DNA of 11,378 bases from Betaproteobacteria bacterium. Lineage in GTDB: Bacteria; Pseudomonadota; Gammaproteobacteria; Burkholderiales; Burkholderiaceae_C. Under the pieces are notes generated by a model, which was not told the DNA's origin, did not search any database, and saw nothing but the letters and a program-made list of their open reading frames with translations. The stretch is taken from positions 1 to 11,378 of the forward strand of contig RFPX01000025.1 of NCBI GenBank assembly GCA_009925955.1, given 5' to 3'. Made by a program: the position numbers and the translations under genes. Of the stretch, positions 1-7,132 are shown piece by piece (the first letter of the stretch is position 1; each line of letters starts with the position of its first letter).

Positions 1-746
1 GGTGAGGGTGGTGGACGAACCGGTGACCGTGGTGGTCAGCCTCAAGGGCTGGGGTGCGCGCACTCAAGGGGCATGAGGTTGAGGCTGCAGCCTTGCAGTT
101 CAAGTCCGGCGATGCGCTGTACGGCACATTTGCCTGCCGCAGCGTGGACGCTTTGGTGGTCCTGGGCAGCAATGGCAGGGCCTATTCGGTGGCTGTGTCA
201 GCGCTGCCGGGCGGGCGCGGGGATGGCGCACCCATCACCACCTTCATTGAGTTGGAGAGCGGAACGCAGCCCGCACACTACCTGGCCGGTCCCGGGGACA
301 CGGTGCTGCTGCTGGCCGGCACCGGTGGCTTTGGCCTCATGGCCCGCCTGTCGGACCTGCACAGCCGCCAGCGCGCGGGCAAGGCCTTCTTGTCCATCGA
401 GCCCGGCGAGCAGGTCTTGCCGCCTGCCCAGGTGCTGCCGTCGCACGATGCGGTGGCGGCCTTGGCGTTGGACGGCCGCCTGTTGGTGTTCGCGCGTGAG
501 GAGATGAAGTTACAGCCCGGAGGTGGGCGTGGCCTGACGCTCATGGATGTGGATGCCAAGACGCCGCTGGTGTCGGTGTGCACCTTTTCCGGGGCGCTCA
601 GGGTGGCGGGCCAGGGCCGAGGCGGTAAGGACAAGGACGAAAAGCTGCAGGGCGCCACGCTGGCGCAGCATGCCGGCAAGCGCGCGCGCAAGGGGCGCAA
701 GGTCGAGGGCTTCCCGCGGCCCATGCGCGTGACGCCGCTGGTCTGA
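1..746 (+). CDS. parC: DNA topoisomerase IV subunit A, C-terminal part; 5' end outside window, apparent frameshift at 51-54
   Basis: This is the C-terminal part of ParC, the DNA-cutting subunit of topoisomerase IV, which unlinks daughter chromosomes with ParE. The frame starting at base 2 reads VRVVDEPVTVVVSLKGW and then goes wrong, reaching a TGA at 74-76. The frame starting with GTG at 54 continues with VRALKGHEVEAAALQFKSGD and runs to TGA at 744-746. Joined, they match the ParC/GyrA propeller signature GWVR-x-KGH, followed by blade repeats and a degenerate GyrA-box-like GGRGDG. The join needs one G removed from the GGGG at 51-54. The tail is basic (GKRARKGRK), as expected for DNA wrapping. 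The family assignment is solid. Whether the shift is a sequencing or assembly error or a real mutation cannot be decided here. Read literally, the protein would lose nearly all of the propeller portion visible here. Confidence 0.9.
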
Positions 747-783
747 AGACCCCTTCGCATTCGATGCCTCAACGGGAACCCCG

Positions 784-1416
784 ATGATCACCCTCTACGA
801 CTGTTCCACCGCACCCAGCCCCCGGCGTGCGCGCATCGTCTTGGCGGAGAAGGGCATTCGCCACGACACGGTACAGGTGAACCTGGCCGCCGGCGAGCAG
901 TTGGGGGCCGCGTTTCGCGCCATCAACCCGCGGTGCACGGTACCGGCCCTGCGGCTGGAAGACGGCACGGTGCTGTCGGACAACGCCGCCATCGAGGCGT
1001 GGGCGGAGGCCCATGCGCCGCAGCCTCCCCTGTGGGGATGCACCGCGGTGGAGAAGGCTGAGATCGCCAGCTGGCACTGGCGTGTGGAGGTCGAAGGCCT
1101 CTTGGCCATTGCCGAAGGCTTTCGCAACGCCTCACCGGCGATGGCCGGCCGCGCCCTGTCCGGGCCGGATGGCTATGAGCAGATTCCGGCCCTCGCACAG
1201 CGGGGGGTCGAGCGCACGCAGCGCTTCATGCAGTGGCTCAACGAGCGCCTGGACGGCCGGGACTACGTGGCGGCCGACCAGTTCAGCATCGCCGATATCG
1301 TGGCGGTGGTGGCGGTGGACTTCGCGCGCATCGTCAAGGTCAAGCCGGGGCCTGAACATCCCCACCTGCTGCGCTGGCGCGCCGCCATGGCCCTCAGGCC
1401 TTCGATGTCCTTGTGA
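784..1416 (+). CDS. glutathione S-transferase family protein
   Basis: A 210-residue cytosolic GST-like protein of normal family length. Residues 1-75 form the thioredoxin-fold N-domain, starting MITLYD-C-STAPSPRRARI with candidate catalytic Ser8 or Ser12. The cis-proline motif TVPAL has Pro54. The usual E/D-S pair before the AI of the glutathione site reads D66-N67. Residues from about 88 form the all-helical C-domain, including the N-capping box S168-IA-D171 in QFSIADI. Such enzymes conjugate or reduce with glutathione, but the substrate cannot be read from sequence. The gene starts 37 bases after parC on the same strand with only a weak GGGAA upstream of ATG. Its 3' end overlaps the end of convergent dsbB by 23 bases. 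The family call is firm and the specific activity is unknown. Confidence 0.9.
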   Translation: MITLYDCSTAPSPRRARIVLAEKGIRHDTVQVNLAAGEQLGAAFRAINPRCTVPALRLEDGTVLSDNAAIEAWAEAHAPQPPLWGCTAVEKAEIASWHWRVEVEGLLAIAEGFRNASPAMAGRALSGPDGYEQIPALAQRGVERTQRFMQWLNERLDGRDYVAADQFSIADIVAVVAVDFARIVKVKPGPEHPHLLRWRAAMALRPSMSL

Positions 1417-1927
1417 GCGTCACAGACGCCAGCGCCGCAACGGCCAACAAAGCGAACAGCGCCGCGCTCCAGAATTCGTAGGGCATACCCAGTAGCCATG
1501 CCTTGGCGTCTACACAGCTGGCGCGGGGCTGGAAGATATCGGGCAGCAGCCCATCCAGCCGGGTCATGGCCAGGATTTGGTCGGCCAGGGTGAGGTTGCA
1601 CGACGCTTGAGCGGCTGCCACGAAGTGCTGCCAGCCCGCAGCGGCCGCGCCGCTGAGCGCCAACACCAGGCGCAGGCCCGCACTGGCTTGACAGCCCATC
1701 CGCAACCCGGTGCCCGCGCCCCCACTGCCACGGTGCAGGGCCATCAGGGCGCTGGCCTCCAACAAGGCCACGCCCGCGCCCAGCACGAACACCAGGCGCT
1801 GCAACACGCACCAAGGGCAGGGCTGCAGGCCATACACGTGTTGTGACAAGAGGGCCAGACCGACGGCCCCCAGTGCCAGCAGGGCAGCCAATAGCGGCTC
1901 GGCGATGCGCCGATGGGTGAGGCTCAT
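1394..1927 (-). CDS. dsbB: disulfide bond formation protein B (DsbB)
   Basis: DsbB is the inner-membrane quinone reductase that reoxidises periplasmic DsbA, passing electrons from the thiols to ubiquinone. The 177-residue protein has four hydrophobic segments (about 8-29, 41-62, 83-105, 150-171). The first periplasmic cysteine pair is C37-PW-C40, followed by R44 in CVLQRL, at the place of the quinone-proximal arginine of the family. The second pair is C110 and C138 (RASC). An additional C79 lies in the cytoplasmic loop region. The ATG at 1927 is preferred over a TTG one codon earlier because ATG shares its A with the TGA of the upstream RidA-family gene (TGATG), a typical translational-coupling arrangement. 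No dsbA is visible in the window. Very likely a genuine DsbB. Confidence 0.95.
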   Translation of the reverse strand: MSLTHRRIAEPLLAALLALGAVGLALLSQHVYGLQPCPWCVLQRLVFVLGAGVALLEASALMALHRGSGGAGTGLRMGCQASAGLRLVLALSGAAAAGWQHFVAAAQASCNLTLADQILAMTRLDGLLPDIFQPRASCVDAKAWLLGMPYEFWSAALFALLAVAALASVTLTRTSKA

Positions 1928-2400
1928 CAAGTGGTGGAGACCTCGACGACCATTTCGATCTCAACGCAGGACCCCAGGGGCAACTGCGCCACCCCAAATG
2001 CGCTGCGGGCATGCGCCCCCACCTCGGGGCCAAACACCTCCACCAGCAGCTGCGAGCAGCCGTTGGTCACCAGGTGGGCTTCCGTGAATTCACCGGTGCT
2101 GTTGACCAAGCTCATCACTTTGACGATCCGCTTGACGCGCTGCAGGTCTCCCACAGCGGCCTGCAGGGTGCCCATCAGGTCGATGGCCACTGAGCGGGCG
2201 GCGGCCTGGCCCTCGGCGGTGCTGATGGTGGCGCCCAATTGGCCCACCCAGGGCTTGCCGTCGCGCTTGGCAATATGCCCCGACAGGAACACCAGAGAGC
2301 CCGTTTGGACAAACGGCACGTAGGCGGCCGCGGGTACGGCCACAGGCGGCAGTTGGATGCCCAGTGCTTGCAGGCGTTGGGCGATGGTCGATGCGGTCAT
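1927..2400 (-). CDS. RidA family protein (YjgF/YER057c/UK114 type, 157 aa)
   Basis: RidA-fold trimeric proteins hydrolyse reactive enamine/imine intermediates or act on related small molecules in the cytoplasm. This one has 157 residues, longer than classic RidA at about 128, with an N-terminal extension of roughly 20-25 residues. It resembles the longer RidA subgroup usually annotated as endoribonuclease L-PSP-like. The core shows FLSGHIAKRDGK at 38-49 and a C-terminal HARSAFGVAQLP stretch in which R132 is in place of the carboxylate-binding arginine of active RidA. It ends with VEIEMVVEV. An AGAGG ribosome-binding site lies 7 bases before ATG. It is the first gene of a leftward pair with dsbB and diverges from comEC across 55 bases. 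Deaminase activity is inferred only from the arginine and the fold. Confidence 0.88.
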   Translation of the reverse strand: MTASTIAQRLQALGIQLPPVAVPAAAYVPFVQTGSLVFLSGHIAKRDGKPWVGQLGATISTAEGQAAARSVAIDLMGTLQAAVGDLQRVKRIVKVMSLVNSTGEFTEAHLVTNGCSQLLVEVFGPEVGAHARSAFGVAQLPLGSCVEIEMVVEVSTT

Positions 2401-2455
2401 GAGGGGGCCTCTGAAGAGGGGATGAACAAGACGAACAAGATCCTACATTGAGCCT
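2401..2455. promoter_or_regulatory. divergent control region between the RidA-family gene and comEC
   Basis: These 55 bases must hold the 5' signals of both divergent genes, unless their promoters extend into coding sequence. Visible elements are an interrupted dyad CCTCT-GA-AGAGG (2408-2419) covering the RidA-side ribosome-binding site, a 9-base-period direct repeat GAACAAG at 2424-2430 and 2433-2439, and a TACATT hexamer at 2444-2449 that could be a rightward -10 element. No matching -35 box is convincing. Function is inferred from position only. Confidence 0.35.
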
Positions 2456-4972
2456 GTGAAGCGGAACTGGGGTGACGCGCAGGGCTGGGTCGCCGTTGGG
2501 GTGATGTCCACCGTGGGCTGGGTGGCTGGCGTGGCCCTGCCGGTCTTGTGGCCGCGCCTGCCGTCGGCGGCCTTGCTGCAGGCCCTGGTGGCCGCTGGTG
2601 CAGGGCTGGGCGTGGCGGTGTTGTTGTGCGCGGTGCGGCGCCGGCACCACGGGGCCTGGGCCGTCCGCGGCCGCCTGGCCATGCTCTGCGCGGTGGGGGC
2701 AGCCGCCGCGTTGGTGGCGCTGGGCAGCATGGGCTTGCGCACCGCCCAACGGCTTGAAGCGAGGTTGCCCCACGCCTGGGAGGGCGTGCCCTTGTTGGTG
2801 CAAGGCACTGTGGTGGGCTTGCCCCGGCGCAGCGCGCAAGGCTTGCAGTTTGTGTTTTCGGTGGAGGCTGCACACACCCTGGCCGGTGAGCCCGTGCAGG
2901 TGCTCGCCCGCGCGGTGTGGCTGGGTTGGTGGCGCGAAGCGCATGTGGACGTGCTGGTGGCGGCGGCGTTGCCCGAGCCACGGCCGGGGGAGCGCTGGCA
3001 GTTGCCGGTCACGCTCAAGCGGCCGCACGGGACGCTCAACCCCGGTACCTTCGACGCTGAACGCTGGTTCTTGGAACAGGATCTGGGCGCCTCCGGTTCG
3101 GTGGCCATGGGCCATCGGGGCCTGGTGCGCCGCCTAGAGGGGCCGGCCACCGCCTGGGCCTGGTTTGAGCGGCAGCGTGCACGGGTGCGCGACCGGATCG
3201 ACGCCCATGTGCCCGACGAGGCGCTGGCGGGCTTGGTGGCAGGGCTCACCATTGGGGACCAGGCGTCGGTGCACGCGCAGGACTGGCAGTTGTTTCGGGC
3301 TGCGGGCGTGGCCCATGCCTTGTCCATCAGCGGTGCCCACATCACGGTGTTCGCCGCCTTGGCAGCGCCTTTGGCGGCGTGGCTGTGGCGGCGCTGGCCA
3401 TCGGCTTGCCTGGTGTGCCCTGCGCCGTGGGTGGGCCTGTGGGTGGGTTGGCTGTTGGCACTGGCCTACGCCCTGTTGGCCGGCTGGGGCTTGCCCGCCC
3501 AGCGGACCGTGGCCATGCTGGCCGTGGTGTGCCTGGCCCGCACGTTGCAGCTGAACTGGCCGGCGGTGGTGGTGTGGATCTGGGCGGCCGCTCCCATCGT
3601 CGTGTTCGACCCCTGGGCGGTGTGGCAGTCGGGCTTTTGGTTGTCCTTCGCCGCCGTGGGCCTGCTGATTTTGACGGGGCAGCCCACACACCGGCCGGGG
3701 CTGTCGGATGGCTGTGAGACGCCTGCGCCAAGCGGCTATCGGGGCCTGTATCAACGCGTGCGGCCACTGTGGGAGGCCATGCGCGTTCAGGTGTTCACCA
3801 GCGTGGGGCTGGCGCCTTTGGCGGCCGTGTGCTTTGGTGAGGTGTCGGTCGTGGGTGTGGTGGGCAACCTGTTGGCGCTGCCCTGGATCACCTTGGTGCT
3901 CACGCCCTTGTGTCTGATGGGTGTGCTGTGGCCAGCCTTGTGGGGCCTATTGCCCTGGGTGGTCGAGCCCTTGCGCGCGGTCATGGCCGCGCTGGTGGGC
4001 CTGCCGGGTGCGGTGGTGGGTGTGCCTGGCAGCAGCGCTTGGGCCCTGGGCCTGGCACTGGTGGGTGCGTGGCTGGCCCTGATGCGCGGCCCCCCCGCGC
4101 TGGGCTTGAGCGGCCTGGCGCTGATGCTGCCCCTGTTGGTGCCAGCCCCACGTCTGCCGGGGTGGGGTGAGGCCGAGGTGTGGGGTTTGGATGTCGGGCA
4201 GGGTACGGCCGTGTTGGTACGCACCCGGCACCACGCCCTCTTGCTGGACGCGGGGCCGGCGTGGGGCGAGGGGCGTGATGCGGGCGACCGGGTGGTGGTG
4301 CCCTTCCTGCGCCACCGTGGGGTGGGTCGCTTGGACGAATTGGTGGTGACGCACCGTGATTTGGACCACGTGGGTGGTGCCGCCTCGGTGATCAAGGCCC
4401 TGCCCGTGGCGCGGCTGCGTTCCACACTGGAGCCCTCGCACCCCCTGCTGAAGCTGGGGATCCACCACCAGCCGTGCCGGCGTGGGCAGCGCTGGCAATG
4501 GGATGGGGTTGCGTTTGAGGTCTTGCACCCTTGGGGCCATGAGCCCCGCACCGCCAAGCCCAATGCTCTGAGCTGTGTGCTGCGCGTGGAAGATGCGCGG
4601 GGGCGTTCGCTGCTGCTGACGGGCGACATTGAACGCGAACAGGAGCAGGCCTTGCAGGACGCATTTGACGGACCGGGCTTGCGCGCCGACGGCTTGATCG
4701 TGCCCCACCACGGCAGCCGTACTTCGTCCACCGAGGGCTTTTTGCAAGCGGTTCAGCCACGCTGGGCACTGGCCCAGGCGGGCTATCGCAACCGTTATGG
4801 CCACCCGGCGCCGGCCGTGGTGCAGCGCTACGCCGACCTGGGCATCCCCCTGCTCAGCTCACCCTGGTGTGGCGCGCTGTTGTGGCAAGGCGCTCAGCCG
4901 CAATGCTGGCGCGTTGTGCAGCCGCGCCATTGGCATGACCAGCCTGCTGCGCAGGGTCCTGCCGTGCCCTAG
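2456..4972 (+). CDS. comEC: DNA internalization-related competence protein ComEC/Rec2
   Basis: ComEC is the polytopic inner-membrane channel that brings single-stranded DNA into the cytoplasm during natural transformation. The 838-residue protein has the full three-part architecture. An N-terminal DUF4131 region with membrane segments spans about 15-200. The Competence domain spans about 235-540, with the conserved GLVAGLTIGD and HALSISGAHI (His295) followed by many hydrophobic helices. A C-terminal metallo-beta-lactamase-like domain starts near LDVGQG (578-583). That domain retains H633-x-D635-x-D637-H638-GG, D724 in LLTGDIE and H751-H752-G in VPHHGS, so it looks catalytically intact and able to degrade one strand. 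The GTG start at 2456 has no clear ribosome-binding site. Its TAG overlaps the TAG of convergent mltB by four bases. No other competence gene is nearby. Confidence 0.96.
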   Translation: MKRNWGDAQGWVAVGVMSTVGWVAGVALPVLWPRLPSAALLQALVAAGAGLGVAVLLCAVRRRHHGAWAVRGRLAMLCAVGAAAALVALGSMGLRTAQRLEARLPHAWEGVPLLVQGTVVGLPRRSAQGLQFVFSVEAAHTLAGEPVQVLARAVWLGWWREAHVDVLVAAALPEPRPGERWQLPVTLKRPHGTLNPGTFDAERWFLEQDLGASGSVAMGHRGLVRRLEGPATAWAWFERQRARVRDRIDAHVPDEALAGLVAGLTIGDQASVHAQDWQLFRAAGVAHALSISGAHITVFAALAAPLAAWLWRRWPSACLVCPAPWVGLWVGWLLALAYALLAGWGLPAQRTVAMLAVVCLARTLQLNWPAVVVWIWAAAPIVVFDPWAVWQSGFWLSFAAVGLLILTGQPTHRPGLSDGCETPAPSGYRGLYQRVRPLWEAMRVQVFTSVGLAPLAAVCFGEVSVVGVVGNLLALPWITLVLTPLCLMGVLWPALWGLLPWVVEPLRAVMAALVGLPGAVVGVPGSSAWALGLALVGAWLALMRGPPALGLSGLALMLPLLVPAPRLPGWGEAEVWGLDVGQGTAVLVRTRHHALLLDAGPAWGEGRDAGDRVVVPFLRHRGVGRLDELVVTHRDLDHVGGAASVIKALPVARLRSTLEPSHPLLKLGIHHQPCRRGQRWQWDGVAFEVLHPWGHEPRTAKPNALSCVLRVEDARGRSLLLTGDIEREQEQALQDAFDGPGLRADGLIVPHHGSRTSSTEGFLQAVQPRWALAQAGYRNRYGHPAPAVVQRYADLGIPLLSSPWCGALLWQGAQPQCWRVVQPRHWHDQPAAQGPAVP

Positions 4973-6153
4973 CGCTTGTTCGAGCGGGTGTTTTGGGCCT
5001 TGCGGGCCTGCTGCACCTCGCGCCCCAGCTCGATGACGGCCAAGGCGTAGTAACTGGACCAGTTGTAGCGGGTGACGGTGTAGAAGTTGCTGGTGCCGGC
5101 CACGAAGCTCGGAGCCGCACCACCGTTTTCCAACGCCACCAGGGCCAGCGGGCCTTCGTGTCCTAGCGCCAGGTCGCTCAGCACCGCGCCGCGCGAGGCC
5201 ATGTCCTGTGCCGAGAAGCTGGGCACGATGTCTGGGGCCAATAGCTCGGCGCGCGCTGCTGGGTCCGCTGGGGGGTCGACCGGGTAGTGCGTGGGCATCC
5301 CGGGAGTCCAGCCGTGGTTCTTTAGAAAGTGCGCCACGCTGCCGATCACATCGGCCAGATTGCGCTCGAGGTTGATGTGGCCGTCGCCATCAAAGTCCAC
5401 GGCATGCCGCAGGATGCTGGTGGGCATGAATTGGGGCCAGCCGATGGCCCCTGCGTAGGAGCCCTTGACGTGCTGCGGGTCGCGCCCCTCTCGCCGAGCC
5501 CAGACCAGCAAGGATTCCAGTTCAGAGCGAAAGTAGGCGCTGCGGTCGCTGCGGCCAATGGGGAAGTCAAAGCTGAGCGTGGCCAGCGCGTCCAAGACCC
5601 GAAAGCCGCCCATGTGGCGCCCGTAGTAGGTTTCCACGCCGATGATGCCCACGATCAAGGAGGCGGGCACGCCGTAGGTGCGTTCGGCTTTACGCAGCAA
5701 GCGGTCGTGGGTGTTCCAGAACTGCACGCCGGCCTGCAGCCGCTTGGGTTCGATGAAGCGGCTGCGGTAGGCCGCCCAGTTCTTCGCTGTGCCCGCAGGG
5801 GGCGGCATGATGAGCTGCGCCACCCGGGGCAGGTAGCGCGCCTGGGACAGTGTGCTCAGGGTTGCTTCTGTGCTCCATCCGTGGCGTTCGGCCAGTTCCC
5901 GGGCGAACCGTTGCACCTCTTCCCGATGGGCGTAGTCGCCCCCGGGGTGTCGGGGAGCGGCTTGGGTGGGGCCTTCTGGGGTGGGCGCGGCTGGGGGGGC
6001 TTCCGGTGCCTGGGCACGGCTGGCTGATGGCGCGGCCAGCATCAGCGCCGCCAGGAGGGGGACGGCCATGAGCCAAGGCGCGGCGCTTGTCCGCTGGGCC
6101 GCAAGGACCTGCGGTCCGTGCCGGCCGCTTGTGTGTGGTGTCATGGGCTTCAT
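4969..6153 (-). CDS. mltB: lytic murein transglycosylase B (MltB family, GH103)
   Basis: This enzyme cleaves the MurNAc-GlcNAc bond of peptidoglycan to give 1,6-anhydromuropeptides in the periplasm. The 394-residue protein has a long n-region and a hydrophobic signal segment at about 27-44, with likely cleavage near SRAQA (45-49). A Pro/Ala-rich linker reaches about 70, followed by the SLT_2 domain. The catalytic glutamate is E174 in GVETYYG. GSYAGAIGWPQFMPTS (231-246) is the diagnostic MltB block, followed by an EF-hand-like D-F-D-G-D-G (253-258). There is no lipobox cysteine, so it is probably soluble or anchored by an uncleaved signal rather than a lipoprotein like E. coli MltB. The ATG at 6153 was chosen because AGGT lies just upstream. 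ATGs at 6144 or 6189 are alternatives, the last overlapping the divergent gene's start. Confidence 0.93.
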   Translation of the reverse strand: MKPMTPHTSGRHGPQVLAAQRTSAAPWLMAVPLLAALMLAAPSASRAQAPEAPPAAPTPEGPTQAAPRHPGGDYAHREEVQRFARELAERHGWSTEATLSTLSQARYLPRVAQLIMPPPAGTAKNWAAYRSRFIEPKRLQAGVQFWNTHDRLLRKAERTYGVPASLIVGIIGVETYYGRHMGGFRVLDALATLSFDFPIGRSDRSAYFRSELESLLVWARREGRDPQHVKGSYAGAIGWPQFMPTSILRHAVDFDGDGHINLERNLADVIGSVAHFLKNHGWTPGMPTHYPVDPPADPAARAELLAPDIVPSFSAQDMASRGAVLSDLALGHEGPLALVALENGGAAPSFVAGTSNFYTVTRYNWSSYYALAVIELGREVQQARKAQNTRSNKR

Positions 6154-6187
6154 GCTACCTGCAGCCACAGGGGTGACAATTCGGCGC

Positions 6188-7123
6188 ATGAGCACGGCGT
6201 TCTACACCCACCGCGACTGTGCATTGCACGACATGGGCCCTGGGCACCCCGAGTCGCCTGCGCGGCTGGCGGCCATTGAGGACCACTTGCGCTCCACGGG
6301 CCTGGATGCCGCCTTGCAGTGGCGTGAGGCGCCCGTGGTCCCGGAGTCGGCTCTCGTGCGCGCGCACGAAGCCGGCCATGTGCAGCGCCTGACAGCCTTG
6401 CTCAAGCGGCTGCAAGACGAGCACGAGACCCTGGCCTTGGACCCGGACACCACGGCCTGCCCACACACCGCTGCAGCCGTGGCGCGGGCGGCTGGCGCAG
6501 CGGTGGCGGCCACCGATGCGGTGTTGGATGGTGAAGTGACCAACGCTTTTTGCAGCGTCAGGCCGCCGGGCCACCACGCCACGCGCGGCGGCGTCATGGG
6601 CTTTTGCTTTTTCAACCAGGTGGCCGTGGCAGCGCGCCATGCCGTGGAAGCCCGGGGCCTGGACCGTGTGGCCATCATCGACTTCGATGTGCACCATGGC
6701 AATGGAACGGAAGACATCGTGGCGGGTGATGGGCGCATCCTCATGTGCAGCTTCTTTCAGCATCCCCTCTACCCCTACAGCGGTGCTGTGCCCAGCGCCG
6801 GCAACCTGCTGAACGTGCCCGTGGCGCCCTACACGCGCGGCCCCGCCATTCGGGATCTGGTTCAACAACAGTGGGTACCGCGACTGGAGGCCTTTGCGCC
6901 CCAGATGCTGTTCATATCCGCGGGTTTTGACGCCCACCGCGACGACGGGCTGGCGCAGTTGGGCCTGCTGGAGGACGACTACGCCTGGATCACCGAGCAG
7001 CTGGTGGCCTTGGCCGAGCGGCACTGCAGTGGGCGCATCGTGTCGTGCCTGGAAGGCGGCTACAACCTGGCGGCATTGGCACGCAGTGTGGCCGCACACG
7101 TGGGTGTGCTGTGCAGAAGTTGA
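6188..7123 (+). CDS. histone deacetylase family protein (class II HDAC/acetoin-utilisation-like)
   Basis: A zinc-dependent amidohydrolase of the arginase/deacetylase fold, 311 residues. The bacterial HDAC signatures are complete: HPESPARLAAI near the start, RPPGHHA with the His129-His130 charge-relay pair, IDFDVHHGNGT supplying zinc ligands D167 and H169, SAGFDAH with the third ligand D248, and LEGGYN with the active-site Tyr292. This is the EGGY form typical of class II-like enzymes. Bacterial members deacetylate acetyl-lysine proteins, acetylpolyamines or other acylamides, and the substrate here cannot be told. ATG at 6188 is chosen from alignment of the N-terminus. It lacks a well-spaced ribosome-binding site, and an in-frame GTG at 6173 is possible. 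The gene is followed after 9 bases by the MscS gene, probably as an operon. Confidence 0.94.
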   Translation: MSTAFYTHRDCALHDMGPGHPESPARLAAIEDHLRSTGLDAALQWREAPVVPESALVRAHEAGHVQRLTALLKRLQDEHETLALDPDTTACPHTAAAVARAAGAAVAATDAVLDGEVTNAFCSVRPPGHHATRGGVMGFCFFNQVAVAARHAVEARGLDRVAIIDFDVHHGNGTEDIVAGDGRILMCSFFQHPLYPYSGAVPSAGNLLNVPVAPYTRGPAIRDLVQQQWVPRLEAFAPQMLFISAGFDAHRDDGLAQLGLLEDDYAWITEQLVALAERHCSGRIVSCLEGGYNLAALARSVAAHVGVLCRS

Positions 7124-7132
7124 GGAGTTGGA

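Noticed and set aside
2090..3345. Long minus-strand frames (341 and 300 codons) opposite the start of comEC and into the RidA-family gene
   Set aside because: They cross the divergent control region, give Arg/Pro/Ala-rich products, and conflict with the well-supported comEC reading.
5966..6187. A longer N-terminus for the deacetylase, extending the frame back to 5966
   Set aside because: The extra codons lie opposite the mltB signal region and are low-complexity. HDAC-family homology begins at MSTAFYTH, coded from 6188.
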